From Chitinophaga pinensis (lineage in GTDB: Bacteria; Pseudomonadota; Gammaproteobacteria; Burkholderiales; SG8-41), in NCBI GenBank assembly GCA_943329075.2, contig CALQCM020000018.1:1-64000 (forward strand): a stretch of DNA of 64,000 bases, read 5' to 3'. The notes under the pieces are model-generated. The model was given only the letters and a program-made list of their open reading frames with translations. It made no database searches and was not told the DNA's origin. Both the position numbers and the translations under genes were made by a program. The stretch's first letter is position 1. The number at the start of each line of letters is the position of its first letter. Shown piece after piece: positions 54,578-63,293 of the stretch.

Positions 54578-55561
54578 ATGACCCCACTGACCTTTCAGAC
54601 TCTGCGCCTGCTCGCCGACGGCGAATTCCGTTCCGGCGAGGCAATGGCACGCACGCTCGGCGTGTCGCGTGCGAGTGTGTGGAATGCGCTACACGGCCTC
54701 GATGGCGCCGGCCTCGAAATTTTCAAAGTACGCGGTCGCGGTTACCGCCTGTCGCAACCGCTGAGGTGGCTTGACGGCGCTGCCATTGAACGCGAACTCG
54801 GCGCGCACGCGCGTGACTTTTCGATTGAAGTGTTGGATATCGCCGCGTCCACCAATACAACGTTGATGGAACGCGCCGCCAGCGGTACCGCCGGCGCCAG
54901 CGTGCTCGCTGCCGAGTGGCAAACGCACGGCCGCGGCCGGCGCGGTCGCGTCTGGCATGCCACCCCCGGCGCCGCCCTGACATTTTCGCTGCTCTGGCGT
55001 TTTCAGCAGGGCGCGAGTGCCTTGTCGGGGCTCAGTCTGGCGGTCGGCGTCGCTGTCATACGCGCGCTGGCGCGGTTCGGTGTGGTCGATGCAGGCTTGA
55101 AATGGCCGAACGACGTGATCTGGCGCGGCCGCAAGCTTGCCGGCATGCTGATCGAAATGCAGGGCGAAGTGACGGGGCCCAGTGCCGCCGTGATCGGCAT
55201 CGGACTCAATTGCCGTCTGCCGGATGCGCTGCGCGACCGCATCGACCAGCCGGTGGTGGACCTCGCACAAATCTGCGCTGCCGCGCCCGACCGCAACCGG
55301 CTGCTCGCGCTGCTGCTCATCGAAATTGCGCAACTGCTGGAAGAATTCGCGCTCTCGGGGTTCGCCCCGCTGCGCGCCGAATGGCAGTCGCACGACGTCT
55401 ATCAAGACAAACCGGTGCGGCTGACACTGCCTGACGCGGGCACGATCGACGGTCTGGGCAAAGGTGTCGGTGATGACGGCGCCCTGCTGCTGGAGACTGC
55501 GTCGGGACTGCGGCGCATTCACAGTGGTGATGTCAGCCTGAGGATCCAGCATGGCGCGTAG
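54578..55561 (+). CDS. birA: Bifunctional biotin-protein ligase / biotin operon repressor
   Basis: A 327-residue BirA. It transfers biotin to acetyl-CoA carboxylase and, through its N-terminal winged helix (FQTLRLLADGEFRSGEAMA then LGVSRASVWNALHGL), can repress the bio operon. The catalytic region has the biotinyl-AMP loop GRGRRGRVWHA, LKWPNDVIWRGRKLAGMLIE and the C-terminal SH3-like domain (AGTIDGLGKGVGDDGALLLE). The ATG at 54578 has no strong ribosome site; the upstream frame is open but not homologous. It overlaps coaX by 11 bases, the common birA-coaX arrangement in Burkholderiales. Confidence 0.93.
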   Translation: MTPLTFQTLRLLADGEFRSGEAMARTLGVSRASVWNALHGLDGAGLEIFKVRGRGYRLSQPLRWLDGAAIERELGAHARDFSIEVLDIAASTNTTLMERAASGTAGASVLAAEWQTHGRGRRGRVWHATPGAALTFSLLWRFQQGASALSGLSLAVGVAVIRALARFGVVDAGLKWPNDVIWRGRKLAGMLIEMQGEVTGPSAAVIGIGLNCRLPDALRDRIDQPVVDLAQICAAAPDRNRLLALLLIEIAQLLEEFALSGFAPLRAEWQSHDVYQDKPVRLTLPDAGTIDGLGKGVGDDGALLLETASGLRRIHSGDVSLRIQHGA

Positions 55562-56315
55562 GCTGCTGTCCCCGCATGCACTTCAGGCGAAACCAGTGCT
55601 CGTCATCGACGCCGGTAACACGCGCGTGAAATGGGGTTTGCACGACGGCGCGCGCTGGCTGCAGAGCGGGCATGTGGACACCGCGCGGGTAAAAAATTTA
55701 CGCAACGGCTTCGCTGGTTTGCCGCCGCTGCGCGCGATAGTCGTCTCGAACGTCGCTGGTGAAGCCGTGGGCGCGGCACTCACCCGGCTACTGCCCGACG
55801 CCCCGATCGTGCGCCGGATCCGCAGCGCGCCGGCTCAATGTGGCGTGCGCAACAGTTATGCCAAACCCGCGCAACTCGGTTGCGACCGCTGGGCGGCACT
55901 GATCGGCGCCCGTCATCTGCATCGCGGCGCCGTGGTGGTGGTCAACGCCGGCACCGCATTGACCGTCGATGCCTTGACTGCAGATGGTGTATTTGTCGGC
56001 GGCATTATCGTGCCCGGCGTCGAATTGATGCGCGCGGCGCTGGCGCGCGATACGGCCGGTTTGCGCCGGCGGCCCGGTACGTTCAGCTTCTTTCCCGACA
56101 ATACGGGAGACGCGATCATGAGCGGTGCGATCAACGCGCTGTGCGGCGCGGTCGAGCGGATTGCGCGCCATCTCGAAGCGGGCGGCGGGCAGGCCGCAAC
56201 CTGCCTGCTGTCGGGGGGCGCCGCCGGTTTACTTGCGCCGCAGCTTAACCTGGAGCTCAAGGTCGTAGATAATCTGGTTCTTGAGGGCTTGTCGGTGATT
56301 GCGCGCGAACCCTGA
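55551..56315 (+). CDS. coaX: Type III pantothenate kinase
   Basis: A 254-residue CoaX that phosphorylates pantothenate, the first step of coenzyme A synthesis. Motifs of the ASKHA fold: VIDAGNTRVKWGLHDG (phosphate 1), QLGCDRWAALIGA, VVNAGTALTVDAL (phosphate 2), GGIIVPGVELMRAAL and LLSGGAAGLLAPQL. It overlaps birA by 11 bases, so translation is probably coupled. Type III kinases are insensitive to CoA feedback and accept no N-alkyl analogues. The SPOR-domain gene follows 23 bases later. Confidence 0.94.
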   Translation: MARRLLSPHALQAKPVLVIDAGNTRVKWGLHDGARWLQSGHVDTARVKNLRNGFAGLPPLRAIVVSNVAGEAVGAALTRLLPDAPIVRRIRSAPAQCGVRNSYAKPAQLGCDRWAALIGARHLHRGAVVVVNAGTALTVDALTADGVFVGGIIVPGVELMRAALARDTAGLRRRPGTFSFFPDNTGDAIMSGAINALCGAVERIARHLEAGGGQAATCLLSGGAAGLLAPQLNLELKVVDNLVLEGLSVIAREP

Positions 56316-56338
56316 TCCGCGTTGGTATAGAAAAATTG

Positions 56339-56995
56339 ATGAGAATATTTCTTCTGACCCTGCTGCTGGCAAATGTTGCCACGTTTGCCTATCTGCAATA
56401 CGCCGAGGGCCGCAGCGGCGCCGACAGCCAGATCGCGCTGTTGCAGATCAGCCCGGAGAAGGTCAAATTGGTGAAGGCCGACGCGGTGCCGTCGGCGGCA
56501 AACCGCGAAAAGCCGCCGCTGTCGGTGGTCTGCGTCGAGTGGGGGCCCGTCGGCGCGGCGGACGTGGCACGGGCGGCGGCGGCGATGGCAAAACTCGACG
56601 TCGGTGACCGGCTCTCCAGCCATGAATCAGGCGATAATTACTGGGTTTATATACCGCCGATGAGGTTGCGCGCGGATGCCGATAAAAAGGCGAACGAATT
56701 GCGCGCGCTCGGCATTTCCGACTTTTTTGTCGTGCAGGAAGCGGGGCCGGCGCAGTTTGCGCTCTCGCTCGGGGTTTTTAAAACCGAAGGGGCCGCCAAC
56801 AACCACCTTGCGCAACTGCGGTCAAAGGGGATACGCTCGGCCATCGTCGCGCCATATGGAGCACCGGCCACAGCTTTTGTCATACGCGAGCCGGGCGATG
56901 CAGTGACGATGAAGCTGGCTGAATTGAAGGCCGAGTTTCCGGCTGCGGCACTCAGGGCTGTTGCCTGTGCCGATGCGCAAAGCGCAAAAAACTAG
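56339..56995 (+). CDS. SPOR-domain membrane protein
   Basis: A 218-residue protein from the ATG at 56339. One N-terminal signal anchor (RIFLLTLLLANVATFAYL), a linker, then a SPOR peptidoglycan-binding domain from about residue 95: NYWVYIPPMRLRADADKKANELRALG, FVVQ, FALSLGVFKTEGAANNHLAQLRSKG and AIVAP. SPOR domains bind denuded glycan strands at the division septum. Immediately after birA-coaX (23-base gap), an arrangement common to betaproteobacteria. It probably helps cell division or wall remodelling. Confidence 0.88.
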   Translation: MRIFLLTLLLANVATFAYLQYAEGRSGADSQIALLQISPEKVKLVKADAVPSAANREKPPLSVVCVEWGPVGAADVARAAAAMAKLDVGDRLSSHESGDNYWVYIPPMRLRADADKKANELRALGISDFFVVQEAGPAQFALSLGVFKTEGAANNHLAQLRSKGIRSAIVAPYGAPATAFVIREPGDAVTMKLAELKAEFPAAALRAVACADAQSAKN

Positions 56996-57002
56996 AAATG
57001 GC

Positions 57003-57485
57003 TCAGCCGCGGATGCGGCGTAAGGTGGCCGTCGTCGAACGGTCGTGAACGAACGGAATCGAGTGCACGCTGCCGCCGCGGCTTTTGACGTCGGCAGCGC
57101 CGACAATGTTGTCGGGCGTCCAGTCGCCGCCTTTGACGAGCACATCGGGTAGCACGAGCCGGATCAGGGAGAGCGGTGTGTCGTCATCGAACCAGGTGAC
57201 CAGGCTGACCGGTTCGAGCGCGGCGACCAGTGCCATGCGGTCTTCGAGCGGATTGATCGGGCGCTCGGGGCCTTTGCCCAGACGGCGCACGGAGGCGTCG
57301 CTGTTGACGGCGACCAGCAGGCTGGCGCCCAGCGCGCGCGCCTGTGCCAGATAACTGGCGTGGCCGCGATGCAGGATGTCGAACACGCCGTTGGTGAACA
57401 CCAGCGGCCGGGGCAGCGCGCTGATGCGCGATTGCAATTGGTGCGGCGGGCAGAGCTTGGTTTCGAATGAAGGAGCGTTAGGCAT
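57003..57485 (-). CDS. rfaE2: D-glycero-beta-D-manno-heptose 1-phosphate adenylyltransferase
   Basis: A 160-residue nucleotidyltransferase making ADP-heptose for the LPS inner core, corresponding to the C-terminal half of E. coli HldE. Motifs: LVFTNGVFDILHRGHASYL, with the cytidylyltransferase-like HRGH signature, VAVNSDASVRRLGKGPERPIN, and LPDVLVKGGDWTPDNIVGA, ending in HDRSTTATLRRIRG. The kinase half (RfaE1) must be elsewhere, as is usual in betaproteobacteria. The ATG at 57483-57485 is used; the open frame beyond has no homology. It is convergent with the SPOR gene. Confidence 0.92.
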   Translation of the reverse strand: MPNAPSFETKLCPPHQLQSRISALPRPLVFTNGVFDILHRGHASYLAQARALGASLLVAVNSDASVRRLGKGPERPINPLEDRMALVAALEPVSLVTWFDDDTPLSLIRLVLPDVLVKGGDWTPDNIVGAADVKSRGGSVHSIPFVHDRSTTATLRRIRG

Positions 57486-57621
57486 GCGCGCAGTGTAGCA
57501 AACGACGGCGCAGAGGGCATGTGCGGCATGCGGTGGCAGGGCAAGGTGAGGGGCGCGGGCAAATGCAGATGCGCAATCCCGGGTTGAGTTTGCTGATGAA
57601 TGCACGATGGAAGGAACTGGA

Positions 57622-58167
57622 ATGGCCGGCGGTAAAGTCAGTGATGAAGTGATCGATGCGATTGCATTTATTGAAATGCATCGGCAGGAAGAGGGAAAGG
57701 AAAGCGGTGCCGGCGCGGCTTGTGCGCAGGCCCTGCCCAAACTGCAGGAATTGCTTGAGCAGCTCAACGGCGAAACGGCGGACCCGGCCGACGTGCACGC
57801 GGCAAATATCGCGGCGGTAACCAACGATATTGCGCGCGTTAAACGCCTGGCCAGCGGCGGCGGGCAGGGGGGCGGCAATAAATACCCGCGCAGCGGTGGC
57901 GGTGGCGGCGGTGGTCAGAAAAAACCGCCGCCGCGCCAGCATGGTCATGGCCACTCCCAGGGGCAGGGCCATTCTCAGGGGGGGCAGGGGCCCGGGCAGG
58001 GACGCGGCCCCAATCCCAATTCAAACTCAAATCCCAATTCAAATCCCGGCCAGGGCCGGCGGCGCGGGCGTAACAAACGCCGTGGTGGAAGCGGTGCAGG
58101 TGGCGGTGGCGGCGCAGGTGGCGGTGCGGGGGCCGGTGGTGGCGGAGGCCAGAGCGGCACGCCCTGA
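57622..58167 (+). CDS. Basic Gly-rich protein with a helical N-terminus, unknown function
   Basis: A 181-residue protein; the ATG at 57622 has AAGGA six bases upstream (another ATG five codons earlier is less well placed). Residues 1-75 are an ordinary helical region (KVSDEVIDAIAFIEMHRQEE, ALPKLQELLEQLNGE). The rest is low complexity: GGGG tracts, a His/Gln stretch (QHGHGHSQGQGHSQGG), an Asn/Ser/Pro repeat (PNSNSNPNSNPG), a basic patch (GRRRGRNKRRGG) and a Gly/Ala tail. The basic Gly-rich tail is reminiscent of RNA-binding or condensate-forming proteins; function is unknown. Convergent with dolP across a strong hairpin. Confidence 0.65.
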   Translation: MAGGKVSDEVIDAIAFIEMHRQEEGKESGAGAACAQALPKLQELLEQLNGETADPADVHAANIAAVTNDIARVKRLASGGGQGGGNKYPRSGGGGGGGQKKPPPRQHGHGHSQGQGHSQGGQGPGQGRGPNPNSNSNPNSNPGQGRRRGRNKRRGGSGAGGGGGAGGGAGAGGGGGQSGTP

Positions 58168-58182
58168 TTCCGTGCGGTGCCA

Positions 58183-58221
58183 GACCGACTAGCCGGCGTA
58201 TTGCGCGCCGGCTAGTCGGTC
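58183..58221. terminator. Perfect 16-base-stem hairpin between convergent genes
   Basis: GACCGACTAGCCGGCG at 58183-58198 and its exact reverse complement at 58206-58221, loop of 7. No T tract on either side, so it may be a factor-independent stop of unusual form, an mRNA end protector or another palindrome. Confidence 0.55.
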
Positions 58222-58239
58222 CCGGGAATTCCGGAATTC

Positions 58240-58803
58240 TCAGTCGAGAAATTCAAACAGTCGCACGACCTTTTGCACACCACTGGTGGTGCGCGCGATT
58301 TCGGTGGCGTCGTCGGCTTCCTTGCGGTTGACCATGCCGAGCAGGTAGACCGTGGTTGATTCGGTGACGACCTTGACGTGCACGGCGTTGAATTTCTGGC
58401 CGTCGACAAAACGCGCCTTGACCTTGCCCGTCACGTAGGCGTCGTTGGTGCGGGCGCTGAGACTGCTGTTGCCGACCACCGCAATTTCATTGTAGACGCC
58501 GCGCACGTTTTCGATTGCGCGCGCGACTTTTTCGATTTCCGTGCGCGCGGCATTGTTGGCGGTTTCGCCGGTCAGCAACAACATGCGGTTGTAGCTGGTG
58601 ATGTTGATATGCGCGTCGGGAAACTTGTCGGATATCCGGCTCGAGGCCTTGATTTCGATGCCCTGGTCTTCGGTAACGGTGCCGACGGTACGGCGGTCTG
58701 CACCGACCAGCGCGGCGCCGCCCGCGCCGCCGACCACTGCGGCCACGCAGCCGGTGAGCAGCGAAACCGCAAGCAGCATAATGATGAGTCGAAGATTCTT
58801 CAT
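58240..58803 (-). CDS. dolP: BON-domain outer-membrane lipoprotein (DolP/YraP-like)
   Basis: A 187-residue lipoprotein with lipobox LLTGC (MKNLRLIIMLLAVSLLTGC) followed by a Gly/Ala stretch and two BON domains: about residues 45-110 (IEIKASSRISDKFPDAHINITSYNR...) and 115-185 (DAYVTGKVKARFVDGQKFNAVHVKV...). E. coli DolP (YraP) sits in the outer membrane, binds anionic phospholipid and supports envelope integrity and amidase control at the septum. Its gene follows diaA directly (start at 58803, diaA stop at 58804), exactly as in E. coli yraLMNOP. Confidence 0.9.
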   Translation of the reverse strand: MKNLRLIIMLLAVSLLTGCVAAVVGGAGGAALVGADRRTVGTVTEDQGIEIKASSRISDKFPDAHINITSYNRMLLLTGETANNAARTEIEKVARAIENVRGVYNEIAVVGNSSLSARTNDAYVTGKVKARFVDGQKFNAVHVKVVTESTTVYLLGMVNRKEADDATEIARTTSGVQKVVRLFEFLD

Positions 58804-59418
<615 letters not shown>

Positions 59419-59430
59419 TTATCGCACAAT

Positions 59431-59772
59431 TCATTCCGCGAACACGTTTTTAAGCCACTCCGGCGCGTTGCCCGTCCCGCTGATCAACAATGCATCGAAA
59501 CGGCATGCCGGCGTGCGCGCGCAGCCTGACAAATAATGGCGCGCCGCGCGCAGCAATTTGTCACGTTTCGCCGCGGTGATGCTGGCCGCCGCGCCGCCGA
59601 ACGCGTTGCTCGTGCGCATGCGCACTTCGACGAACACCAGTGTGTCGCCGTCGCGCGCAATCAGGTCGATTTCACCGAAGCGGCAATGGTAGTTGCGTTC
59701 GACGAGTGTGAGCCCCTGTTGTTGCAGGAACATTGCCGCGGCATCCTCGGCGTGGCGGCCGCGCTCGCGCAT
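59431..59772 (-). CDS. yraN: YraN family protein (UPF0102, endonuclease-like fold)
   Basis: A 113-residue YraN. The PD-(D/E)xK-type core is visible: [46 protein letters not shown] with Glu, Asp and Glu in the expected places, and [17 protein letters not shown]. Function in vivo is uncertain; a role in DNA metabolism is inferred from the fold. The ATG overlaps the lpoA stop by one base (TGATG), so the two are coupled, and diaA follows 36 bases later. Confidence 0.92.
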   Translation of the reverse strand: MRERGRHAEDAAAMFLQQQGLTLVERNYHCRFGEIDLIARDGDTLVFVEVRMRTSNAFGGAAASITAAKRDKLLRAARHYLSGCARTPACRFDALLISGTGNAPEWLKNVFAE

Positions 59773-60863
59773 CAGCGCGGCTCCCCGAGTACACCGAGTT
59801 TGCCGTCGGTAAACTGCGCCAGCACCGGCTCGCGCACGAAGCGCTGGTCGGGCGCGAGATGGATGCGGCCGGTGACACCGTCGATGGCGGGGGCGCGCGT
59901 TTGTTTGAGCAACTCGAGGCTGATGCGAAAGGCGTCGATGCCGAAGGCGTAGAGTCGTTCGAAATCGACTGCGTCGCCGAACTGCGCGCGCGGATAGACC
60001 ATGACCGCGGCGTGGTCGGGTTGCAGCAGCCAGGGCATGTCCGTAAAGCGCACAAGGTTGAGGTCGCGCGCGGCAGCAGCATTGCCGCCGTAGATGCGTG
60101 AGGTGCCGTAGAGCGCCAATGTATTGCCGAGATAAGGCCGGGTCTTCGCCGCCGCGTTCTGGTCCAGCGCGAGAAACACCATGTCGGCCACACCGAGTGC
60201 GGTTGCCTGCCGCAGTTTCGACAACATCGCCGGCTCGGCACTGAATGGATATTCGGCGGCGATCATGCCGCCGCGCCGCGCGAACTCCTGCACGAAGGCC
60301 TGGCGCATGCGGCGGCCGAGCGGCGAGTCGTCGGCGACCACATACGCGCGGCGCCGGCCGTCGCCCTGCGCGAATTGCGCGATCTGCCGCGCTTCATCTT
60401 CGATGTTCAGGCTGAACAGATACAGCCGCGCCGGTTGCGGTGCGCCCGCGTCAAGCGAGTTCAGCGCCAGCGTTGGCACCGTGACCAGGCTGCTGGCGGC
60501 AAGCGCGGCGACACCGGCCCGCGTCAACGGCCCGATCACCACGCGCGCCCCGGATTCCAGCGCCTGTTCGTAGACCGTCAGAACGTTGAGGCTGTCCTCG
60601 TTGACCGGATAAATGCGCGCGGGCGGCGCATTTTTCCCGGCGATTCTTGCGGCGGTGGCAAAGCCCTGACGGACGGCGTCGGCATGGCGGCCGAATGACG
60701 GCGAACTCAGCGGCAGCAGCAGCGCGATATGTGATTCGCGACCGACCGCTTCGGCGCCGAGGGCGTTGTTGGTGGCGCAGCCGGCAAGCGCACCGTATAG
60801 TAGTGCCCCTAACAGCGCGTGGCTGGCCAACAACTGACGGATTCGATGAACGAGATAGCGCAT
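59772..60863 (-). CDS. lpoA: LpoA-like penicillin-binding-protein activator lipoprotein
   Basis: A 363-residue lipoprotein with lipobox ALAGC and a periplasmic-binding-protein fold: [80 protein letters not shown] and the C-terminal [20 protein letters not shown]. It corresponds to the C-terminal domain of E. coli LpoA, lacking the N-terminal TPR part, as is usual in betaproteobacteria. LpoA activates PBP1a. Its start region overlaps that of rsmI on the other strand by 18 bases. Confidence 0.9.
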   Translation of the reverse strand: MRYLVHRIRQLLASHALLGALLYGALAGCATNNALGAEAVGRESHIALLLPLSSPSFGRHADAVRQGFATAARIAGKNAPPARIYPVNEDSLNVLTVYEQALESGARVVIGPLTRAGVAALAASSLVTVPTLALNSLDAGAPQPARLYLFSLNIEDEARQIAQFAQGDGRRRAYVVADDSPLGRRMRQAFVQEFARRGGMIAAEYPFSAEPAMLSKLRQATALGVADMVFLALDQNAAAKTRPYLGNTLALYGTSRIYGGNAAAARDLNLVRFTDMPWLLQPDHAAVMVYPRAQFGDAVDFERLYAFGIDAFRISLELLKQTRAPAIDGVTGRIHLAPDQRFVREPVLAQFTDGKLGVLGEPR

Positions 60864-61739
60864 GTCGGGGCAGCCGGTGAAACGCGGCCTTTATTATATG
60901 TAGTCGCGACGCCCATTGGTAATCTGGCGGACATCACCCTGCGCGCGCTCGACGTGCTCAAGCGCGTCGATGTCATCGCCGCCGAGGACACGCGCGTCAC
61001 CACGCATTTGCTCAGGCACTACGGCATTGCCACGCGGCTGCTGGCGCTGCACGAGCACAACGAGCGGCACGCTGCGCAAAAATTGATCGACCTGCTGGCG
61101 GCGGGAAAATCCGTCGCGCTGGTCAGCGATGCCGGCACGCCGGCGATTTCCGACCCTGGCGCGCTGGCGGTCGCGGCGGTGCGCGATGCCGGCTATCCGG
61201 TGGTCGCCTTGCCAGGCGCCAACGCGGCATTGTGTGCGCTGGCGGCCGCGGGCAGCGCCGCGCCGCATTTTCTTTTTTTCGGTTTTTTGCCGCAACAGGC
61301 GGCGGCACGGCGGCGCGAGCTTGAGTCCCTTAAGGCATTGCCGTACCTGCTGGTGTTCTACGAGGCGCCGCACCGCGTGGACGAGTCCATTGCCGACATG
61401 GCCGGCGTGTTTGGCGCCGGTCGCGGCGTGGTCATTGCGCGTGAACTGACCAAAATGTTCGAATCGATACACCGCTGCACGCTGGGTGAGGCGGCGGCAT
61501 GGTTTGCCGCCGATGCCAACCGCATGCGCGGCGAGTTTGTCCTGCTCGTCGATGCGGCCGAGCCGGCCGACACCGCGAACGACGAGGCCGCCGTGCGGAC
61601 GCTGGAAATTCTGCTGCGCGAACTGCCGCTCAAGCAGGCGGTGCAGCTGGCTGTCGAGATCAGCGGCGGGGCGCGCAATACACTCTACCGTCGCGCCCTT
61701 GAACTGAAAAAATCCGGGGCATTGCCGGATGCGGAATAA
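60846..61739 (+). CDS. rsmI: 16S rRNA (cytidine-1402-2'-O)-methyltransferase
   Basis: A 297-residue SAM methyltransferase of the tetrapyrrole-methylase fold. Motifs: LYVVATPIGNLADITLRAL, VIAAEDTRVTTHLLRHY, ALVSDAGTPAISDPG, VVALPGANAALCALAAAG, FLFFGFLP, LLVFYEAPHR and VVIARELTKMFE. RsmI methylates C1402 of 16S rRNA in the P site. The ATG at 60846 is inside the 5' end of lpoA, which is divergent, as are the E. coli pair; the alternative GTG at 60819 would overlap further. Dihydroorotase lies 60 bases downstream. Confidence 0.95.
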   Translation: MNEIAHVGAAGETRPLLYVVATPIGNLADITLRALDVLKRVDVIAAEDTRVTTHLLRHYGIATRLLALHEHNERHAAQKLIDLLAAGKSVALVSDAGTPAISDPGALAVAAVRDAGYPVVALPGANAALCALAAAGSAAPHFLFFGFLPQQAAARRRELESLKALPYLLVFYEAPHRVDESIADMAGVFGAGRGVVIARELTKMFESIHRCTLGEAAAWFAADANRMRGEFVLLVDAAEPADTANDEAAVRTLEILLRELPLKQAVQLAVEISGGARNTLYRRALELKKSGALPDAE

Positions 61740-61799
61740 ACCGCACTTCCAGCGGCACAGTCATAAACTGTAATATCGCACCACAAGGAATCAACGACG

Positions 61800-62831
61800 A
61801 TGACACGCATCACGATCACACGCCCTGACGACTGGCATCTCCACCTGCGCGACGGCAATCATATGCGCTCGGTTCTCCCTGACGTGGCGCGGCGTTTTGC
61901 CCGCGCCATCGTGATGCCGAACCTGAAGCCGCCAGTCACCACCACGCAGATGGCGCTGGCCTATCGCGAGCGTATCGTCTCGGCACTGCCCGACGGCATG
62001 CATTTCGAGCCGCTGATGACGCTGTATCTGACCGACAACACGACGGGCGAAGAGATCCTGCGCGCGAAGGCAAGCGGCGTCGTGCATGCGGTCAAATATT
62101 ATCCGGCGGGGGCGACGACCAATTCGGAGTCGGGTGTGACCGAGCTGGGCAAATGCGAGGGGGCGCTCAGTGCGATGTCCGAATGCGGCATGCCCTTGCT
62201 GGTGCACGGCGAGGTGACGTTCCCGAACGTCGATATTTTCGACCGCGAACGCATATTCATCGACCGCGTGCTGATTCCGGTACTAAAAAAATATCCGAAG
62301 CTGCGCCTGGTGTTTGAGCACATCACCACGCAGGAGGCCGCGCGCTTCGTGCTGGCGGCGCCGCCGCGCGTGGCGGCGACCATCACCGCGCACCACCTGC
62401 TGCTCAATCGCAACGCCATGTTCTCGGGCGGTATCCGGCCGCACCATTTCTGCATGCCGGTGTTAAAGCGCGAGGAGGACCGCCAGGCCTTGATCCACGC
62501 GGCGATCAGCGGCAACCCGAAATTTTTCCTCGGCACCGACAGTGCGCCGCATGCGCGCGACACCAAAGAGGCGGCCTGTGGTTGTGCCGGCGTCTATACC
62601 GCCCACGCCGGTATCGAGCTCTACGCCGAAATCTTCGGCGCCTACAACGCGCTCGACAAACTGGAAAATTTTGCCAGTGTGTTCGGCCCGGGTTTTTACG
62701 GTTTGCCGCGCAACGCCGACAAAATCACGCTGCTCAAGGAAACCTGGGATGTGCCCAAGGAATTCCCGTATCACAAAGACACGCTGGTGCCGTTTCGCAG
62801 CGGCGGCACGGTGGCCTGGCGTCTGGCGTGA
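61800..62831 (+). CDS. pyrC: Dihydroorotase, class II
   Basis: A 343-residue zinc enzyme of pyrimidine synthesis (carbamoyl-aspartate to dihydroorotate). Metal ligands: [10 protein letters not shown] (His x His), the carboxylated Lys in [23 protein letters not shown] and [14 protein letters not shown]. It has the E. coli-type small class II pattern ([23 protein letters not shown]). A ribosome site AAGGA lies 10 bases upstream. It is followed after 39 bases by the rnpB gene. No other pyr gene is seen. Confidence 0.95.
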   Translation: MTRITITRPDDWHLHLRDGNHMRSVLPDVARRFARAIVMPNLKPPVTTTQMALAYRERIVSALPDGMHFEPLMTLYLTDNTTGEEILRAKASGVVHAVKYYPAGATTNSESGVTELGKCEGALSAMSECGMPLLVHGEVTFPNVDIFDRERIFIDRVLIPVLKKYPKLRLVFEHITTQEAARFVLAAPPRVAATITAHHLLLNRNAMFSGGIRPHHFCMPVLKREEDRQALIHAAISGNPKFFLGTDSAPHARDTKEAACGCAGVYTAHAGIELYAEIFGAYNALDKLENFASVFGPGFYGLPRNADKITLLKETWDVPKEFPYHKDTLVPFRSGGTVAWRLA

Positions 62832-62858
62832 CGGCGCGGGGCGCTGTCGCCCCCATGG

Positions 62859-62864
62859 TACAAT
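62859..62864 (+). promoter_or_regulatory. Probable -10 element of rnpB
   Basis: TACAAT seven bases before the 5' end of RNase P RNA. No clear -35 hexamer is seen at the right distance. Confidence 0.5.
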
Positions 62865-62870
62865 TCTCCC

Positions 62871-63198
62871 GGGAGTCGGTCAGGCAGTCGCTGTCGGCGC
62901 ATTTATGCACCGATAGAGGAAAGTCCGGGCTCCACAGGGCAGGGTGACGGTTAACGGCCGTCCGCCGCGAGGCGAGGAATAGGGCCACAGAGACGAGTCC
63001 GTTTTGTTCCGGCAACGGAATGAGATGGGGTGAAACGCGGCAACCTCCACCCGGAGCAACACCAAATAGGCAAGCGACGACGTGGCCCGCCGAGCTTGCG
63101 GGTAGGTGGCTGGAGCGTGCGGGTAACCGCACGCCAAGAGGAATGACTGTCACGACGGCGCAAGCCGCCGACAGAACCCGGCTTATCGACCGACTCCC
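62871..63198 (+). ncRNA. rnpB: RNase P RNA, type A (bacterial)
   Basis: A 328-base RNase P catalytic RNA that cuts tRNA leaders. The ends pair as helix P1: GGGAGTCGGT at 62871 with ACCGACTCCC at 63189-63198. The conserved CR-I core GAGGAAAGTCCGGGCTCC is at 62917, followed by ACAGGGCAG; CR-IV/CR-V regions appear as GGGTGAAACGCGGCAACCTCC, and AGAACCCGGCTTATCG near the 3' end is the P4 partner. Placement between pyrC and the tartrate-dehydrogenase gene is normal. Sequence 63199-63293 holds only the leader of the next gene. Confidence 0.97.
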
Positions 63199-63293
63199 TG
63201 TTGCACGATCATTTTTGTGTGGCGGCGTTGCGGTTGCATGCGGACTGACGGCGCGCGGATTTTTTGACGCATGTTTCGTTTTGGGGAAAACAC

